A stretch of 64,000 nucleotides of DNA from Mycobacterium sp. E1214 (GTDB taxonomy: Bacteria; Actinomycetota; Actinomycetes; Mycobacteriales; Mycobacteriaceae), in the NCBI RefSeq assembly GCF_001666755.1, contig NZ_LZJC01000097.1, forward strand, positions 22,372 through 86,371, given 5' to 3'. Shown one piece after another: positions 10,125 to 18,023 of the stretch (its first letter is position 1; the number at the start of each line of letters is the position of its first letter). The position numbers were made by a program, and so were the translations under genes. The notes under the pieces were generated by a model, which did no database searches, was not told the DNA's origin, and was given only the letters and a program-made list of their open reading frames with translations.

Positions 10125-11101
10125 CCGACTTCCGGCGGGTCGCAGCAGAGGTCCGCAACTGGGGCCGCTGGGGTGATGACGACGAGCTGGGCACCCTCAA
10201 CTTCATCACCCCCGAAAAGATTGCCCAAGCGGCCGGCCTGGTCAGGCACGGCAAGGTCTTCCCCCTCGGCGTCGACTTCGGTTCGTCGGGTCCGCAGGGG
10301 GCGTTCAAGTTTCGGCACAACCCCATTCACACGATGACCGTCGACGGCGGTGACGCACATTCGCTGCCGCGGTTCGGCCCCGGCTGGGTGGACAACCCGA
10401 GCGCTCAGGACATGGGGAAGTACTTCCAGGACGACTTGTTCCGCTTCAACGACGACATGATCGTCATGCCGCTGCAATGCGCGACGCAGTGGGACGCGCT
10501 GTCGCACGTCTACTACGAGGACAAGCTGTACAACGGGTTTCCCGCCGACTCCGTCACCAGTTTCGGCGCGAAGCTCTGCGGGATCGACAAGGTCGACGGC
10601 AAGGGCATCACCTCCCGTGGGGTGCTTCTCGACGTCGCCCGTCACCGCGGTGTGGACACCTTCATCGAGCTCGGTAACCCGATCACCGCCGGGGAGTTGG
10701 ACGACGTGGCGCGCGCGCAGGGCGTGACGATCGGCAGTGGCGACATCGTCTTGGTCCGAACCGGTTGGTGGGCAAGGTTTTGCGAAACCGGAGACGGCGG
10801 CGAGCCCGGCTCCGGCCTGGACTGGCTGTGCGCGTCGTGGTTCCACGACCACGACGTCGCCGCGGTGGCCGCCGACAACCTGATGGTCGAAGACCCGGTC
10901 TCGGGCGTGCAGGGCACGTTCATGCCGATGCACATGCTGTGCCTGCGCGACATGGGCCTGATGCTCGGCGAGTACTGGGACCTCAACGCCTTGGGGGCCG
11001 ATTGCGCCGCCGACGGCGTCTACGAATTTCAGCTCATCGCGCCGCCGCTGAGGTTCACCGGCGCGGTGGGCTCCCCGGTGAATCCGATCGCGATCAAGTG
11101 A
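10112..11101 (+). CDS. Cyclase-family (kynurenine formamidase-like) metal-dependent hydrolase
   Basis: A 329-residue protein of the cyclase/KynB family. Typical stretches are WGRWGDDDELGTLNFITP at the N terminus, MPLQCATQWDALSHVYYED in the centre, where the metal-binding His/Asp cluster of the family lies, and GDIVLVRTGWW. Bacterial homologues hydrolyse amide, ester or strained ring bonds and are often found in aromatic degradation operons. GTG 10112 overlaps the SDR by 13 bases, and its TGA overlaps the next ATG. In this operon it could act on a lactone or another ring-opened product in place of the missing MhpD/MhpE steps; that is inference. Confidence 0.8.
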   Translation: MAGVTDFRRVAAEVRNWGRWGDDDELGTLNFITPEKIAQAAGLVRHGKVFPLGVDFGSSGPQGAFKFRHNPIHTMTVDGGDAHSLPRFGPGWVDNPSAQDMGKYFQDDLFRFNDDMIVMPLQCATQWDALSHVYYEDKLYNGFPADSVTSFGAKLCGIDKVDGKGITSRGVLLDVARHRGVDTFIELGNPITAGELDDVARAQGVTIGSGDIVLVRTGWWARFCETGDGGEPGSGLDWLCASWFHDHDVAAVAADNLMVEDPVSGVQGTFMPMHMLCLRDMGLMLGEYWDLNALGADCAADGVYEFQLIAPPLRFTGAVGSPVNPIAIK

Positions 11102-11922
11102 TGGGGTTCTCCCGCCACACCCTGTCGGTCGACGGGCTGCGGACCAGCTACCTGGAAGCGGGTCACGGTGACCCGGTGGTCCTCCTGCACGGCGGCGAGT
11201 TCGGCGCCGGCGCCGAACTCGGCTGGGAACGCAACATCGCCGCGCTGGCCGCCCGGTACCGGGTGCTGGCGCCCGATCAGCTGGGCTTCGGAGAGTCCGC
11301 CAAGGTCGTCGACTTCGTCGACGGCCGTGGGATGCGGATCCGGCACGTCGCGCGCTTCTGCGAACTGCTCGGCGTCGGCGCGGCGCACTTCGTCGGCAAC
11401 TCGATGGGCGCGATCAACCTGCTCGTCGACGCCACGTCCGACGCGCCGCTCCTGCCGGCCCGCAGTCTGGCGATCATCTGCGGGGGCGGTGACATCCAGC
11501 AGAACCAGCATTTCGAAGCGCTGCAACAGTACGACGCCACCTTGGCGGGGATGCGCCGGATCGTTGCGGCGTTGTTCCACGACGCGGCCTACGCCGCCGA
11601 CGGCGACTACGTGCGGCGCCGCCACGAGTCCAGCACCGCGCCCGGCGCGTGGGAAGCCATTGCCGCGGCGCGGTTTCGGCGCCCGGGTGCCGCGCCCTCT
11701 TCGACGCCACCGAGCGCGCGTCCCTACGCGCGCATCCGGGTGCCGACGCTGGTCGTCGAGGGCGGCGACGACAAGTTGCTACCGGAGGGCTGGGCGGCCG
11801 ACATCGCCGCGCAGATCCCCGGCGCCCGGTCCGCGGTCGTCGCCGACGCCGGGCACTGCCCGCAGATCGAACAACCGTCGGTGGTCAACGACCTGCTGTT
11901 GGAGTTCCTCGACGCCGTGTGA
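11101..11922 (+). CDS. Alpha/beta hydrolase (second meta-cleavage-type hydrolase)
   Basis: A 273-residue alpha/beta hydrolase with VVLLHGGEFGAG (oxyanion region), nucleophile GNSMGA (Ser), acid VVEGGDDKLLP and catalytic His in DAGHCPQIEQP. It resembles BphD/MhpC-type C-C hydrolases, and is the second such enzyme in the operon after 2775-3638. ATG 11101 overlaps the cyclase stop (TGATG). It is the last gene of the rightward unit and converges with the NmrA-like gene. Two C-C hydrolases in one operon suggest two cleavage steps, or one hydrolase acting on an ester. Confidence 0.82.
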   Translation: MGFSRHTLSVDGLRTSYLEAGHGDPVVLLHGGEFGAGAELGWERNIAALAARYRVLAPDQLGFGESAKVVDFVDGRGMRIRHVARFCELLGVGAAHFVGNSMGAINLLVDATSDAPLLPARSLAIICGGGDIQQNQHFEALQQYDATLAGMRRIVAALFHDAAYAADGDYVRRRHESSTAPGAWEAIAAARFRRPGAAPSSTPPSARPYARIRVPTLVVEGGDDKLLPEGWAADIAAQIPGARSAVVADAGHCPQIEQPSVVNDLLLEFLDAV

Positions 11923-11947
11923 GGCGCTCGGCGAGGCCCCGATGAGG

Positions 11948-12715
11948 CTAGGAAGCGCCGCTCGGCGCCCGGGCGGCCAGCCACGCGTCAAAGCGGGTGG
12001 GGTAGACGGTGGTCTCCTCACCGGGCACGGGAACGATGCTGCGCTCGTCGAGCACCGCGCCGTAGTACCGGGCGTCGGCGTCGGTGACTACGGTGCGCCC
12101 GTCGGCGTCCGCGGCGATCAGGGCGCGGATGAAGTCGTCCATGCCCTGCTTGTCGGGACCCGCGATGTTGACGATCCCATTGCGGGGCTCGCCGACCGCC
12201 GCACGGGCGACGGCCGTGGCGACGTCCGCGGCGGCGATGGGCTGAAACGCCGCGTGCGGCGCGCGGACCGTGTCCCCGTCGGTCATCGAATCGGCAATGC
12301 CGGAAACGAATTCGAAGAACTGCGTGGCCCGCACGATCGAATAGGGACGCCCCGATTCGGCGATCAGCCTCTCCTGCGCGACCTTGGCGCGCAGGTAACC
12401 GCTGTCCGGGGCCCGGTCGGCACCCACGATTGAGAGGGCGACGTGGTGGGCGACGCCGGCGGCCCGCTCCGCCTCGAGCAGATTGCGGGTGGACGCGGTG
12501 AAGAAGTGCAGCACGTCGTCGTCCGCCCAGGACGGCGAATTGGCGACGTCCACCACCGCCTGCACCCCCGCGACGGCGTCGGCGAGCCCCTCGCCGGTGA
12601 CCGCGTCGACCCCCGAGCGCGGCGAGGCCGGCACTGCCTCGTGGCCCAGCCCGTCGAGGATCGACACGACCTGCGATCCGATTAGTCCGCTGCCCCCGAT
12701 TATGAGAATCTTCAT
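11948..12715 (-). CDS. NmrA-like NAD(P)-binding protein (atypical SDR)
   Basis: A 255-residue atypical SDR. It begins MKILIIGGSGLIGSQVV, the GxxGxxG nucleotide-binding motif of NmrA/NAD(P)H-binding proteins, and later shows GYLRAKVAQERLI and SIVRATQFFEF. The Tyr-x3-Lys in YLRAK may be retained. Members can be redox sensors or reductases. The start at 12715 is supported by GGGAGG about 7 bases upstream; a longer frame would begin in the neighbouring acetyltransferase control region. It is divergent from the acetyltransferase gene and convergent with the ring-cleavage operon. Confidence 0.8.
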   Translation of the reverse strand: MKILIIGGSGLIGSQVVSILDGLGHEAVPASPRSGVDAVTGEGLADAVAGVQAVVDVANSPSWADDDVLHFFTASTRNLLEAERAAGVAHHVALSIVGADRAPDSGYLRAKVAQERLIAESGRPYSIVRATQFFEFVSGIADSMTDGDTVRAPHAAFQPIAAADVATAVARAAVGEPRNGIVNIAGPDKQGMDDFIRALIAADADGRTVVTDADARYYGAVLDERSIVPVPGEETTVYPTRFDAWLAARAPSGAS

Positions 12716-12809
12716 CGTCGAGCCTCCCGAAGCGAATACCTGCGGATGCGGGCGCGTCCTTACTATCGCGCATTGGCGGTTCGCGCGCCACAACCGATCG
12801 AACGGCGGC

Positions 12810-13706
12810 ATGGCCTCGGGGCCGAGGAGGGTGGGGGCTTTGGGGGCGTCATCGTTGCAACTCCGTTCCGCGACAACGCAAGACGTCCTGGACTGCGGGC
12901 GGGTCTGCTATCGGGCCTTCAGCGCCGTGGCCGAGCGCCACGCGTTCCCCCGCGATTTCGCCGAGGTCGGGGCGGCCATGGACCTCATCTCGCAACTCGT
13001 CGCGAACCCACGCTTCTTCTCCGTCGTCGCCGAACGCGACGGAACCGTCGTCGGCAGCAACTTCCTGGACCAACGCGCCAGCATCTTCAGCGTCGGCCCG
13101 GTCACGGTCGAACCCGACGTCCAAGACCACGGAATCGGCGGGGCATTGATGGCGGCGGTGCTCGACGAGAGTGCGAGGCGCCAGGCGCGGGGGGTGCGGT
13201 TGGTCCAGGTCGCCTACAACACCCGCTCGCTGAGCCTCTACGCACGACTGGGTTTCGACGTCCGCGAGCCGCTGGCGGTGCTGCAGGGACCAGCCATCGC
13301 CCGGGCCCGCCCCGGCTTCGATATCCGCCCCGCGACGCGCGAGGACGTCCCGGCGTGCGACGCGCTGTGCGTGGGCGTGCACGGCCACGACCGGTCGGGA
13401 GAACTGCAGGAAGCCGTAGACCGCGGGGCGGCCAGCGTCGTGACGCAGCACGGGCGAATCACCGCCTACAGCACCGGGATTGGTTTCACGGGGTATTCCG
13501 TCGCCGAGACCGACGAGGCCCTGACCGCCCTGATCGCCGCGGCCCCACACTTCGCCGGGCCGGGCTTTCTGATGCCGCTGCGCAACACCGCCCTGCTGCG
13601 CTGGTGCCTGGGCCACGGGCTGCGAGTGGTCTACGTGGCGAACCTGATGACCGTGGGCTACTACCGGGAACCTCGGGGCGCGTACCTCGCCTCTATCGGT
13701 TACTGA
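12810..13706 (+). CDS. Tandem GNAT acetyltransferase
   Basis: A 298-residue protein with two GNAT folds. The first (about residues 15-150) has LRSATTQDVLDCGRV and the acetyl-CoA-binding stretch VEPDVQDHGIGGALM (Q/RxxGxG/A type), then YARLGFDVREPL. The second (about 170-298) starts FDIRPATREDVPAC and keeps a weaker core, so it is probably structural. ATG 12810 is chosen; GTG 12831 is an alternative and the ribosome site is poor. The substrate is not predictable. It stands alone between the NmrA-like gene and the TetR-controlled unit. Confidence 0.75.
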   Translation: MASGPRRVGALGASSLQLRSATTQDVLDCGRVCYRAFSAVAERHAFPRDFAEVGAAMDLISQLVANPRFFSVVAERDGTVVGSNFLDQRASIFSVGPVTVEPDVQDHGIGGALMAAVLDESARRQARGVRLVQVAYNTRSLSLYARLGFDVREPLAVLQGPAIARARPGFDIRPATREDVPACDALCVGVHGHDRSGELQEAVDRGAASVVTQHGRITAYSTGIGFTGYSVAETDEALTALIAAAPHFAGPGFLMPLRNTALLRWCLGHGLRVVYVANLMTVGYYREPRGAYLASIGY

Positions 13707-13731
13707 TCCCACCGTCCCGGGCGACCCGCAC

Positions 13732-13751
13732 TAAATCAATTGCTTGACTTA
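13732..13751. promoter_or_regulatory. 20-bp palindrome, TetR box 1
   Basis: TAAATCAATTGCTTGACTTA reads as AARTCAA-N4-TTGAYTT on both strands. It lies 29 bases before the SDR start at 13780 and includes a TTGACT that could serve as a -35 element with a TTAACT about 18 bases on. A near-identical copy at 14621-14640 precedes the TetR gene. Confidence 0.75.
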
Positions 13752-13779
13752 ACGCGGCGGCCGCCGATTAACTCGTCGT

Positions 13780-14589
13780 GTGGTCAACGAGTTGGAGGGC
13801 ACGGTCGCCATCGTCACCGGCGCCGCGTCCGGGATCGGCCGCGATATCGCGCAACGGTTCGTCGCCGAGGGCGCCCGGGTGGTGATCGCCGACGTGGCGG
13901 CCGACCGCGGGGAGGAAGTGGCGGCCGCGCTCGGCGGCGCCGCCCTCTTCCACCGCACCGACGTCTCCGAACCCGACGAGGTCGGGGCGCTGGTGGCCGC
14001 CGCCGTCGAGGCGTTCGGCGCCCTGCACGTCATGGTCAACAACGCGGGGATCTCCAGCCCGCTGCGCAAGCTCCTCGACGACGACCTCGCCGACTTTCAT
14101 CGGGTGCTGGGGGTCAACCTGTTGGGCGTGATGGCCGGCACCCGGGATGCCGCCCGGCACATGGCCGAACACGGTGGCGGATCGATCATCAACATCACGT
14201 CGATCGGCGGCATCCAGGCCGGCGGCGGCGTGATGAGCTATCGCGCGTCCAAGGCGGCCGTCATCCACTTCACCAAGTCGGCCGCAATCGAGTTGGCGCA
14301 GCACGACATTCGCGTCAACGCCATCGCCCCGGGCAGCATCCCCACCCCCATCTTGGGCAAGTCGGCGGCCGGCATGGACGCCGAGCAGTTGCAGCAGTTC
14401 GAGGCGCGCATCCGCCAGGGCATGCGCGACGATCGGCCACTCAAGCGCGAGGGCACGCCCGACGACGTGGCCGAGGCGGCGCTGTACCTCGCCACCGACC
14501 GGTCGCGCTACGTCACCGGCATCGTGCTGCCGGTCGACGGCGGCACCGTCGCGGGCAAGGTCATCAAGAGCAGGAGACGCGAGGGCTGA
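13780..14589 (+). CDS. Classical SDR oxidoreductase
   Basis: A 269-residue classical SDR. It has TGAASGIG (about residues 13-20), VNNAGISS, the catalytic Ser in NITSIGGIQ, YRASKAA (Tyr-x3-Lys) and the C-terminal YVTGIVLPVDGGTVAGK. It probably interconverts an alcohol and a ketone with NAD(H). GTG 13780 follows TetR box 1 closely. It ends 31 bases before the second box. The pairing of identical boxes at this gene and at the TetR gene says both answer to the same regulator. The substrate is not known; a hydroxyl introduced by the nearby P450 is a reasonable guess. Confidence 0.87.
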   Translation: MVNELEGTVAIVTGAASGIGRDIAQRFVAEGARVVIADVAADRGEEVAAALGGAALFHRTDVSEPDEVGALVAAAVEAFGALHVMVNNAGISSPLRKLLDDDLADFHRVLGVNLLGVMAGTRDAARHMAEHGGGSIINITSIGGIQAGGGVMSYRASKAAVIHFTKSAAIELAQHDIRVNAIAPGSIPTPILGKSAAGMDAEQLQQFEARIRQGMRDDRPLKREGTPDDVAEAALYLATDRSRYVTGIVLPVDGGTVAGKVIKSRRREG

Positions 14590-14619
14590 CCCGTCGCGGT
14601 CAGAACCGTCCCCGGCGCT

Positions 14620-14641
14620 TTAAATCAATCGCTTGACTTAA
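14620..14641. promoter_or_regulatory. Palindrome, TetR box 2
   Basis: The core TAAATCAATCGCTTGACTTA (14621-14640) differs from box 1 by one base, and here one further base on each side also pairs. It sits 27 bases before the TetR ATG at 14668, the usual position for autoregulation. The TTGACT within it could serve as a -35 element. Confidence 0.78.
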
Positions 14642-14667
14642 TCCCACGGCCGCGGTTGACTAACGCA

Positions 14668-15333
14668 ATGACCACTGCCGGCCGGGCCGTCCGCACCGAC
14701 CGCGCCAGCTCCACCCAGGAGGCGATCCTGGTGGCCGCCGAGCGGCTCTACGCCGAGCACGGAATGTTCGCCGTCTCGAATCGGCAAGTCAGCGAGGCCG
14801 CCGGCCAGGGGAACAACGCCGCGGTCGGCTACCACTTCGGCACCAAGGCCGACCTGGTGCGGGCCATCGAACACAAACACCGCGGGCCCGTCGAGCGGCT
14901 CCGCGAGCGGATGGTGGCCGAGCTGCTCGCCTCGGGTGGGTCGGGTGAACTGCGGGACTGGGTCGCCTGCCTGGTCCGCCCGCTCACCGACCACCTGGAG
15001 GAGCTGGGCAACCCCACCTGGTACGCGCGGTTCGCCGCCCAGGCCATGACCGATCCGGCGTACTACAACATCATCGTCAAGGGCGCGCTCAGCTCGCCGT
15101 CGCTGGTCCAGGTGGTCGAGGAGACCAACCGGTGCCTGCCCAACCTGCCCGCCGAAGTGCATTTCGACCGCAACATCATGGCCCGAAACCTGTTGATGCA
15201 CACCTGCGCCGACCGCGAGCGCGCGCTGGCCACCGGCGTGTTACCGCCGCACCGCTCCTGGCGCGCGGCGGCGTCCGGCTTGATCGACGCGATCGTGGGC
15301 CTGTGGCTGGCACCCGTGACACCGCACGAGTGA
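14668..15333 (+). CDS. TetR-family transcriptional regulator
   Basis: A 221-residue TetR-type repressor. The N-terminal helix-turn-helix (about residues 16-62) contains ILVAAERLYAEHG, SNRQVSEAAGQGNNAAV and YHFGTKADLV; the rest is the all-helical ligand domain with a Trp-rich middle (NPTWYARFAAQAM). ATG 14668 is preferred; TTG 14656 would add four residues. It lies 13 bases before the ferredoxin gene and so heads the P450 operon. Palindromes upstream of itself and of the SDR are its probable targets. Release by a pathway substrate or its CoA ester would be usual for the family. Confidence 0.9.
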   Translation: MTTAGRAVRTDRASSTQEAILVAAERLYAEHGMFAVSNRQVSEAAGQGNNAAVGYHFGTKADLVRAIEHKHRGPVERLRERMVAELLASGGSGELRDWVACLVRPLTDHLEELGNPTWYARFAAQAMTDPAYYNIIVKGALSSPSLVQVVEETNRCLPNLPAEVHFDRNIMARNLLMHTCADRERALATGVLPPHRSWRAAASGLIDAIVGLWLAPVTPHE

Positions 15334-15346
15334 GGGACCGGGGAAG

Positions 15347-15541
15347 ATGAAGGTAACGGTCGACCAAAACGCTTGCGCCTCATCGGGAAACTGCGTCATG
15401 AACGCGCCCGAGGTGTTCGATCAGCGCGACGACGACGGCGTCGTCGTTTTGCTCGAGGAAACCCCCGGGGCCGACCTGGCCGAGGGCGCACGGTGCGCGG
15501 CTGCGGCGTGCCCCGCGCTGGCCATCCACATCGAGGAATGA
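15347..15541 (+). CDS. P450-type 3Fe-4S ferredoxin
   Basis: A 64-residue ferredoxin of the kind paired with mycobacterial P450s. Cys10, Cys16 and Cys55 fit the three ligands of a 3Fe-4S cluster; the variable position between the first two (residue 13) is Ser. An extra Cys50 lies near the distal ligand. ATG 15347 is preceded by GGGGAAG. It ends 5 bases before the P450 gene and should carry electrons to it. No dedicated ferredoxin reductase lies in this unit. Confidence 0.9.
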   Translation: MKVTVDQNACASSGNCVMNAPEVFDQRDDDGVVVLLEETPGADLAEGARCAAAACPALAIHIEE

Positions 15542-15546
15542 GAACC

Positions 15547-16791
15547 ATGCCGGACACCCTGACCAGCGGCACGACCCAGACCACCGCCGAGGTCCCGGAG
15601 TACCCGATGGCCCGGGACCCGCGCTGCCCGTTCGCCCCGCCACCGGACGTCATGACGCTCGCCCAGGCCCGGCCGCTGTCCCGGGTCCGCATCTGGGACG
15701 GCAGCACCCCGTGGCTCATCACGGGCTACGAGCAAGTGCGAGAACTGTTTTCGGACTCCCGGGTGAGCGTCGACGACCGGCAGCCCGGTTTCCCGCATTG
15801 GAACGCCGGAATGCTGTCCACCGTGCACAAGCGGCCGCGCTCGGTGTTCACCGCCGACGGCGAGGAGCACACCCGGTTTCGGCGCATGCTGTCAAAGCCG
15901 TTCACGTTCAAGCGCGTCGAGGCGCTGCGCCCCACCATCGCGCGGATCACCGACGATCACATCGACGCGATCCTGGCCGGCCCGCAGCCCGCCGACCTGG
16001 TCACGGCGCTGGCGCTGCCGGTCCCCTCGCTGGTGATCAGCCAACTGCTGGGCGTCCCGTACGAGGACGCCGACATGTTCCAGCACCACGCCAACGTCGG
16101 GCTGGCCCGCTACGCCACCGGTGAGGACACCGTCAAGGGCGCGATGAGCCTGCACAAGTACCTCGGCGAGCTCGTCGAGGCCAAGATGGAACACCCGGGC
16201 CAGGACGCGGTCTCCGATCTCGCCGAACGGGTCAAGGCCGGCGAACTCAGCGTCAAGGAGGCCGCCCAGCTGGGCACCGGCCTGCTGATCGCCGGGCACG
16301 AAACCACGGCGAACATGATCGGGCTCGGGGTGCTTGCCCTGCTGCAGAACCCCGACCAGGCCGCCGTCCTGCGCGAGGCCGAAGACCCGAAGATCGTGGC
16401 CAACGCCGTGGAGGAACTGTTGCGCTACCTCAGCATCATTCAGAACGGTCAGCGCCGGGTGGCGTTGGAGGACATCCACATTGCCGGGGAGACGATCCGC
16501 GCCGGCGACGGCATCATCATCGACCTCGCCCCGGCGAACTGGGACGCCGACGCCTTCACCGAGCCCGACCGGCTGTACCTGCACCGCTCCGGCGCGGACC
16601 GCAACGTCGCGTTCGGGTACGGCCGGCACCAGTGCGTGGGTCAGCAGCTGGCCCGCGCCGAACTGCAGATCGTCTACCAGACCCTGGTGCGGCGCATTCC
16701 CACGCTGTCGCTGGCCATCCCGCTCGACGACGTGCCGTTCAAGCACGACCGTCTCGCCTACGGCGTCTACGAACTTCCGGTGACCTGGTAG
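15547..16791 (+). CDS. Cytochrome P450
   Basis: A 414-residue soluble P450. It shows the I-helix oxygen-binding motif AGHETT, the K-helix ExxR in EELLR, and the heme-binding loop FGYGRHQCVG with the Cys thiolate. The I-helix and heme loop are complete, so it should be an active monooxygenase using the ferredoxin encoded just upstream. It follows TetR and ferredoxin and precedes an amidohydrolase, so it belongs to the TetR-controlled operon. Its substrate is unknown; the downstream CoA transferase suggests a carboxylic acid substrate or product. Confidence 0.93.
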   Translation: MPDTLTSGTTQTTAEVPEYPMARDPRCPFAPPPDVMTLAQARPLSRVRIWDGSTPWLITGYEQVRELFSDSRVSVDDRQPGFPHWNAGMLSTVHKRPRSVFTADGEEHTRFRRMLSKPFTFKRVEALRPTIARITDDHIDAILAGPQPADLVTALALPVPSLVISQLLGVPYEDADMFQHHANVGLARYATGEDTVKGAMSLHKYLGELVEAKMEHPGQDAVSDLAERVKAGELSVKEAAQLGTGLLIAGHETTANMIGLGVLALLQNPDQAAVLREAEDPKIVANAVEELLRYLSIIQNGQRRVALEDIHIAGETIRAGDGIIIDLAPANWDADAFTEPDRLYLHRSGADRNVAFGYGRHQCVGQQLARAELQIVYQTLVRRIPTLSLAIPLDDVPFKHDRLAYGVYELPVTW

Positions 16792-16840
16792 CCCCCAGGC
16801 CGCAACGTCAGGACTATCCGATCCGAATGGAGGGTCAAAG

Positions 16841-18019
16841 ATGACTACTCAGGCAAGCCCCGTGTCGCTGTACCCGCCGGAGGGGTTCGGCGCGCCGAAG
16901 GATCGCCGCGGCCACGCCTCCGGCGCGGACGTCGGGCTGCCGGAGGGCACCGTGGTGTTCTCCGCCGACAACCACATCTCGCTGGCGGACGACATCTTCT
17001 ACCAACGCTTTCCGGACGACCTGAAGGATAAGGCGCCGCGGATCTGGTACGAGGACGGCGCCTACCAGGTCGGGCGCAAGGGCCAGTCCTTCTTGCCCGG
17101 CGACTTCAGCGCCGTGCTCATGCAATACGACGATCTGCCCGGTGCCGCGAGCACCAACATCGAGGCCCGCATCCAGGAACTGCACGACGACGGTGTGGAC
17201 AAGGAGCTGGCGTTTCCCAACGCCGTGCTGGCGCTGTTCCACTACCCGGACAAACGACTGCGGGAGCTGGCGTTTCGCGTCTACAACGAGTACATCGCCG
17301 AGCTGCAGGAGCGCTCGGGCGGCCACTTCTACGGCGCCGGGCTGATCAATTGGTGGGACCCGCAGGGCACCCGCAGGACGCTCGACGAGCTGAAGTCGTT
17401 GGGGCTGAAGACCTTCCTGATGCCACTGAACCCCGGCAAGGACGACGACGGCAACCCGATCGACTACTGCAGCACCACCATGCGGCCGGTGTGGGACGAG
17501 ATCGAGGCCGCCGGCCTGCCCGTCACCCACCACATCGGGGAGACGCCGCCGAAGAGCCCGACCGAATTCAACAGCGTGGTCGTCGGCATGATGATCAACA
17601 TCGACGGCTTCCGGGAGACGTTCTCCAAGTACATCTTCGGCGGCATCCTCGACGACCACCCCGGCCTGCGGATCGGCTGGTTCGAGGGCGGCATCTCCTG
17701 GGTGCCGTGGGCGCTGCAAGACGCCGAGCACCTGGTCGCCTCCTATCAGCACATGTTCAACCGGCCGCTGCAGCATGACGTCCGGCACTATTGGGACGCC
17801 CACATGAGCGCGTCGTTCATGGTCGATCCGCTCGGCCTGCAACTCATCGACCGCATCGGCGTGGACAAGGTGATGTGGTCCAGCGACTACCCACACAACG
17901 AGAGCACCTACGGGTATTCGGAAAAGTCGCTGGCCGCCGTCGTCGACGCCGTTGGCCCCACCGACGCGGCGAAGATCGTCAGCGGCAACATCACCGAGTT
18001 CCTGGGCCTGCACCGGTGA
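16841..18019 (+). CDS. ACMSD-like amidohydrolase (amidohydrolase family 2)
   Basis: A 392-residue TIM-barrel metal-dependent hydrolase/decarboxylase. Metal-site landmarks are FSADNHISLAD near residue 42, THHIGETPPKS in the middle and SSDYPHNES (Asp) near the C terminus. The family includes ACMSD and gamma-resorcylate decarboxylase, so hydrolysis or decarboxylation of a cyclic acid is possible. ATG 16841 has GGAGGG about 9 bases upstream. It sits 49 bases behind the P450. Related copies occur at 34754, 50228 and 51401. Confidence 0.85.
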   Translation: MTTQASPVSLYPPEGFGAPKDRRGHASGADVGLPEGTVVFSADNHISLADDIFYQRFPDDLKDKAPRIWYEDGAYQVGRKGQSFLPGDFSAVLMQYDDLPGAASTNIEARIQELHDDGVDKELAFPNAVLALFHYPDKRLRELAFRVYNEYIAELQERSGGHFYGAGLINWWDPQGTRRTLDELKSLGLKTFLMPLNPGKDDDGNPIDYCSTTMRPVWDEIEAAGLPVTHHIGETPPKSPTEFNSVVVGMMINIDGFRETFSKYIFGGILDDHPGLRIGWFEGGISWVPWALQDAEHLVASYQHMFNRPLQHDVRHYWDAHMSASFMVDPLGLQLIDRIGVDKVMWSSDYPHNESTYGYSEKSLAAVVDAVGPTDAAKIVSGNITEFLGLHR

Positions 18020-18023
18020 TTCG

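Noticed and set aside
11923..11959. Inverted repeat GGCGCT...AGCGCC at the convergent gene ends, as a terminator
   Set aside because: Arms of six bases with a 25-base loop, no U-tract, and one arm inside coding sequence; too weak to call.
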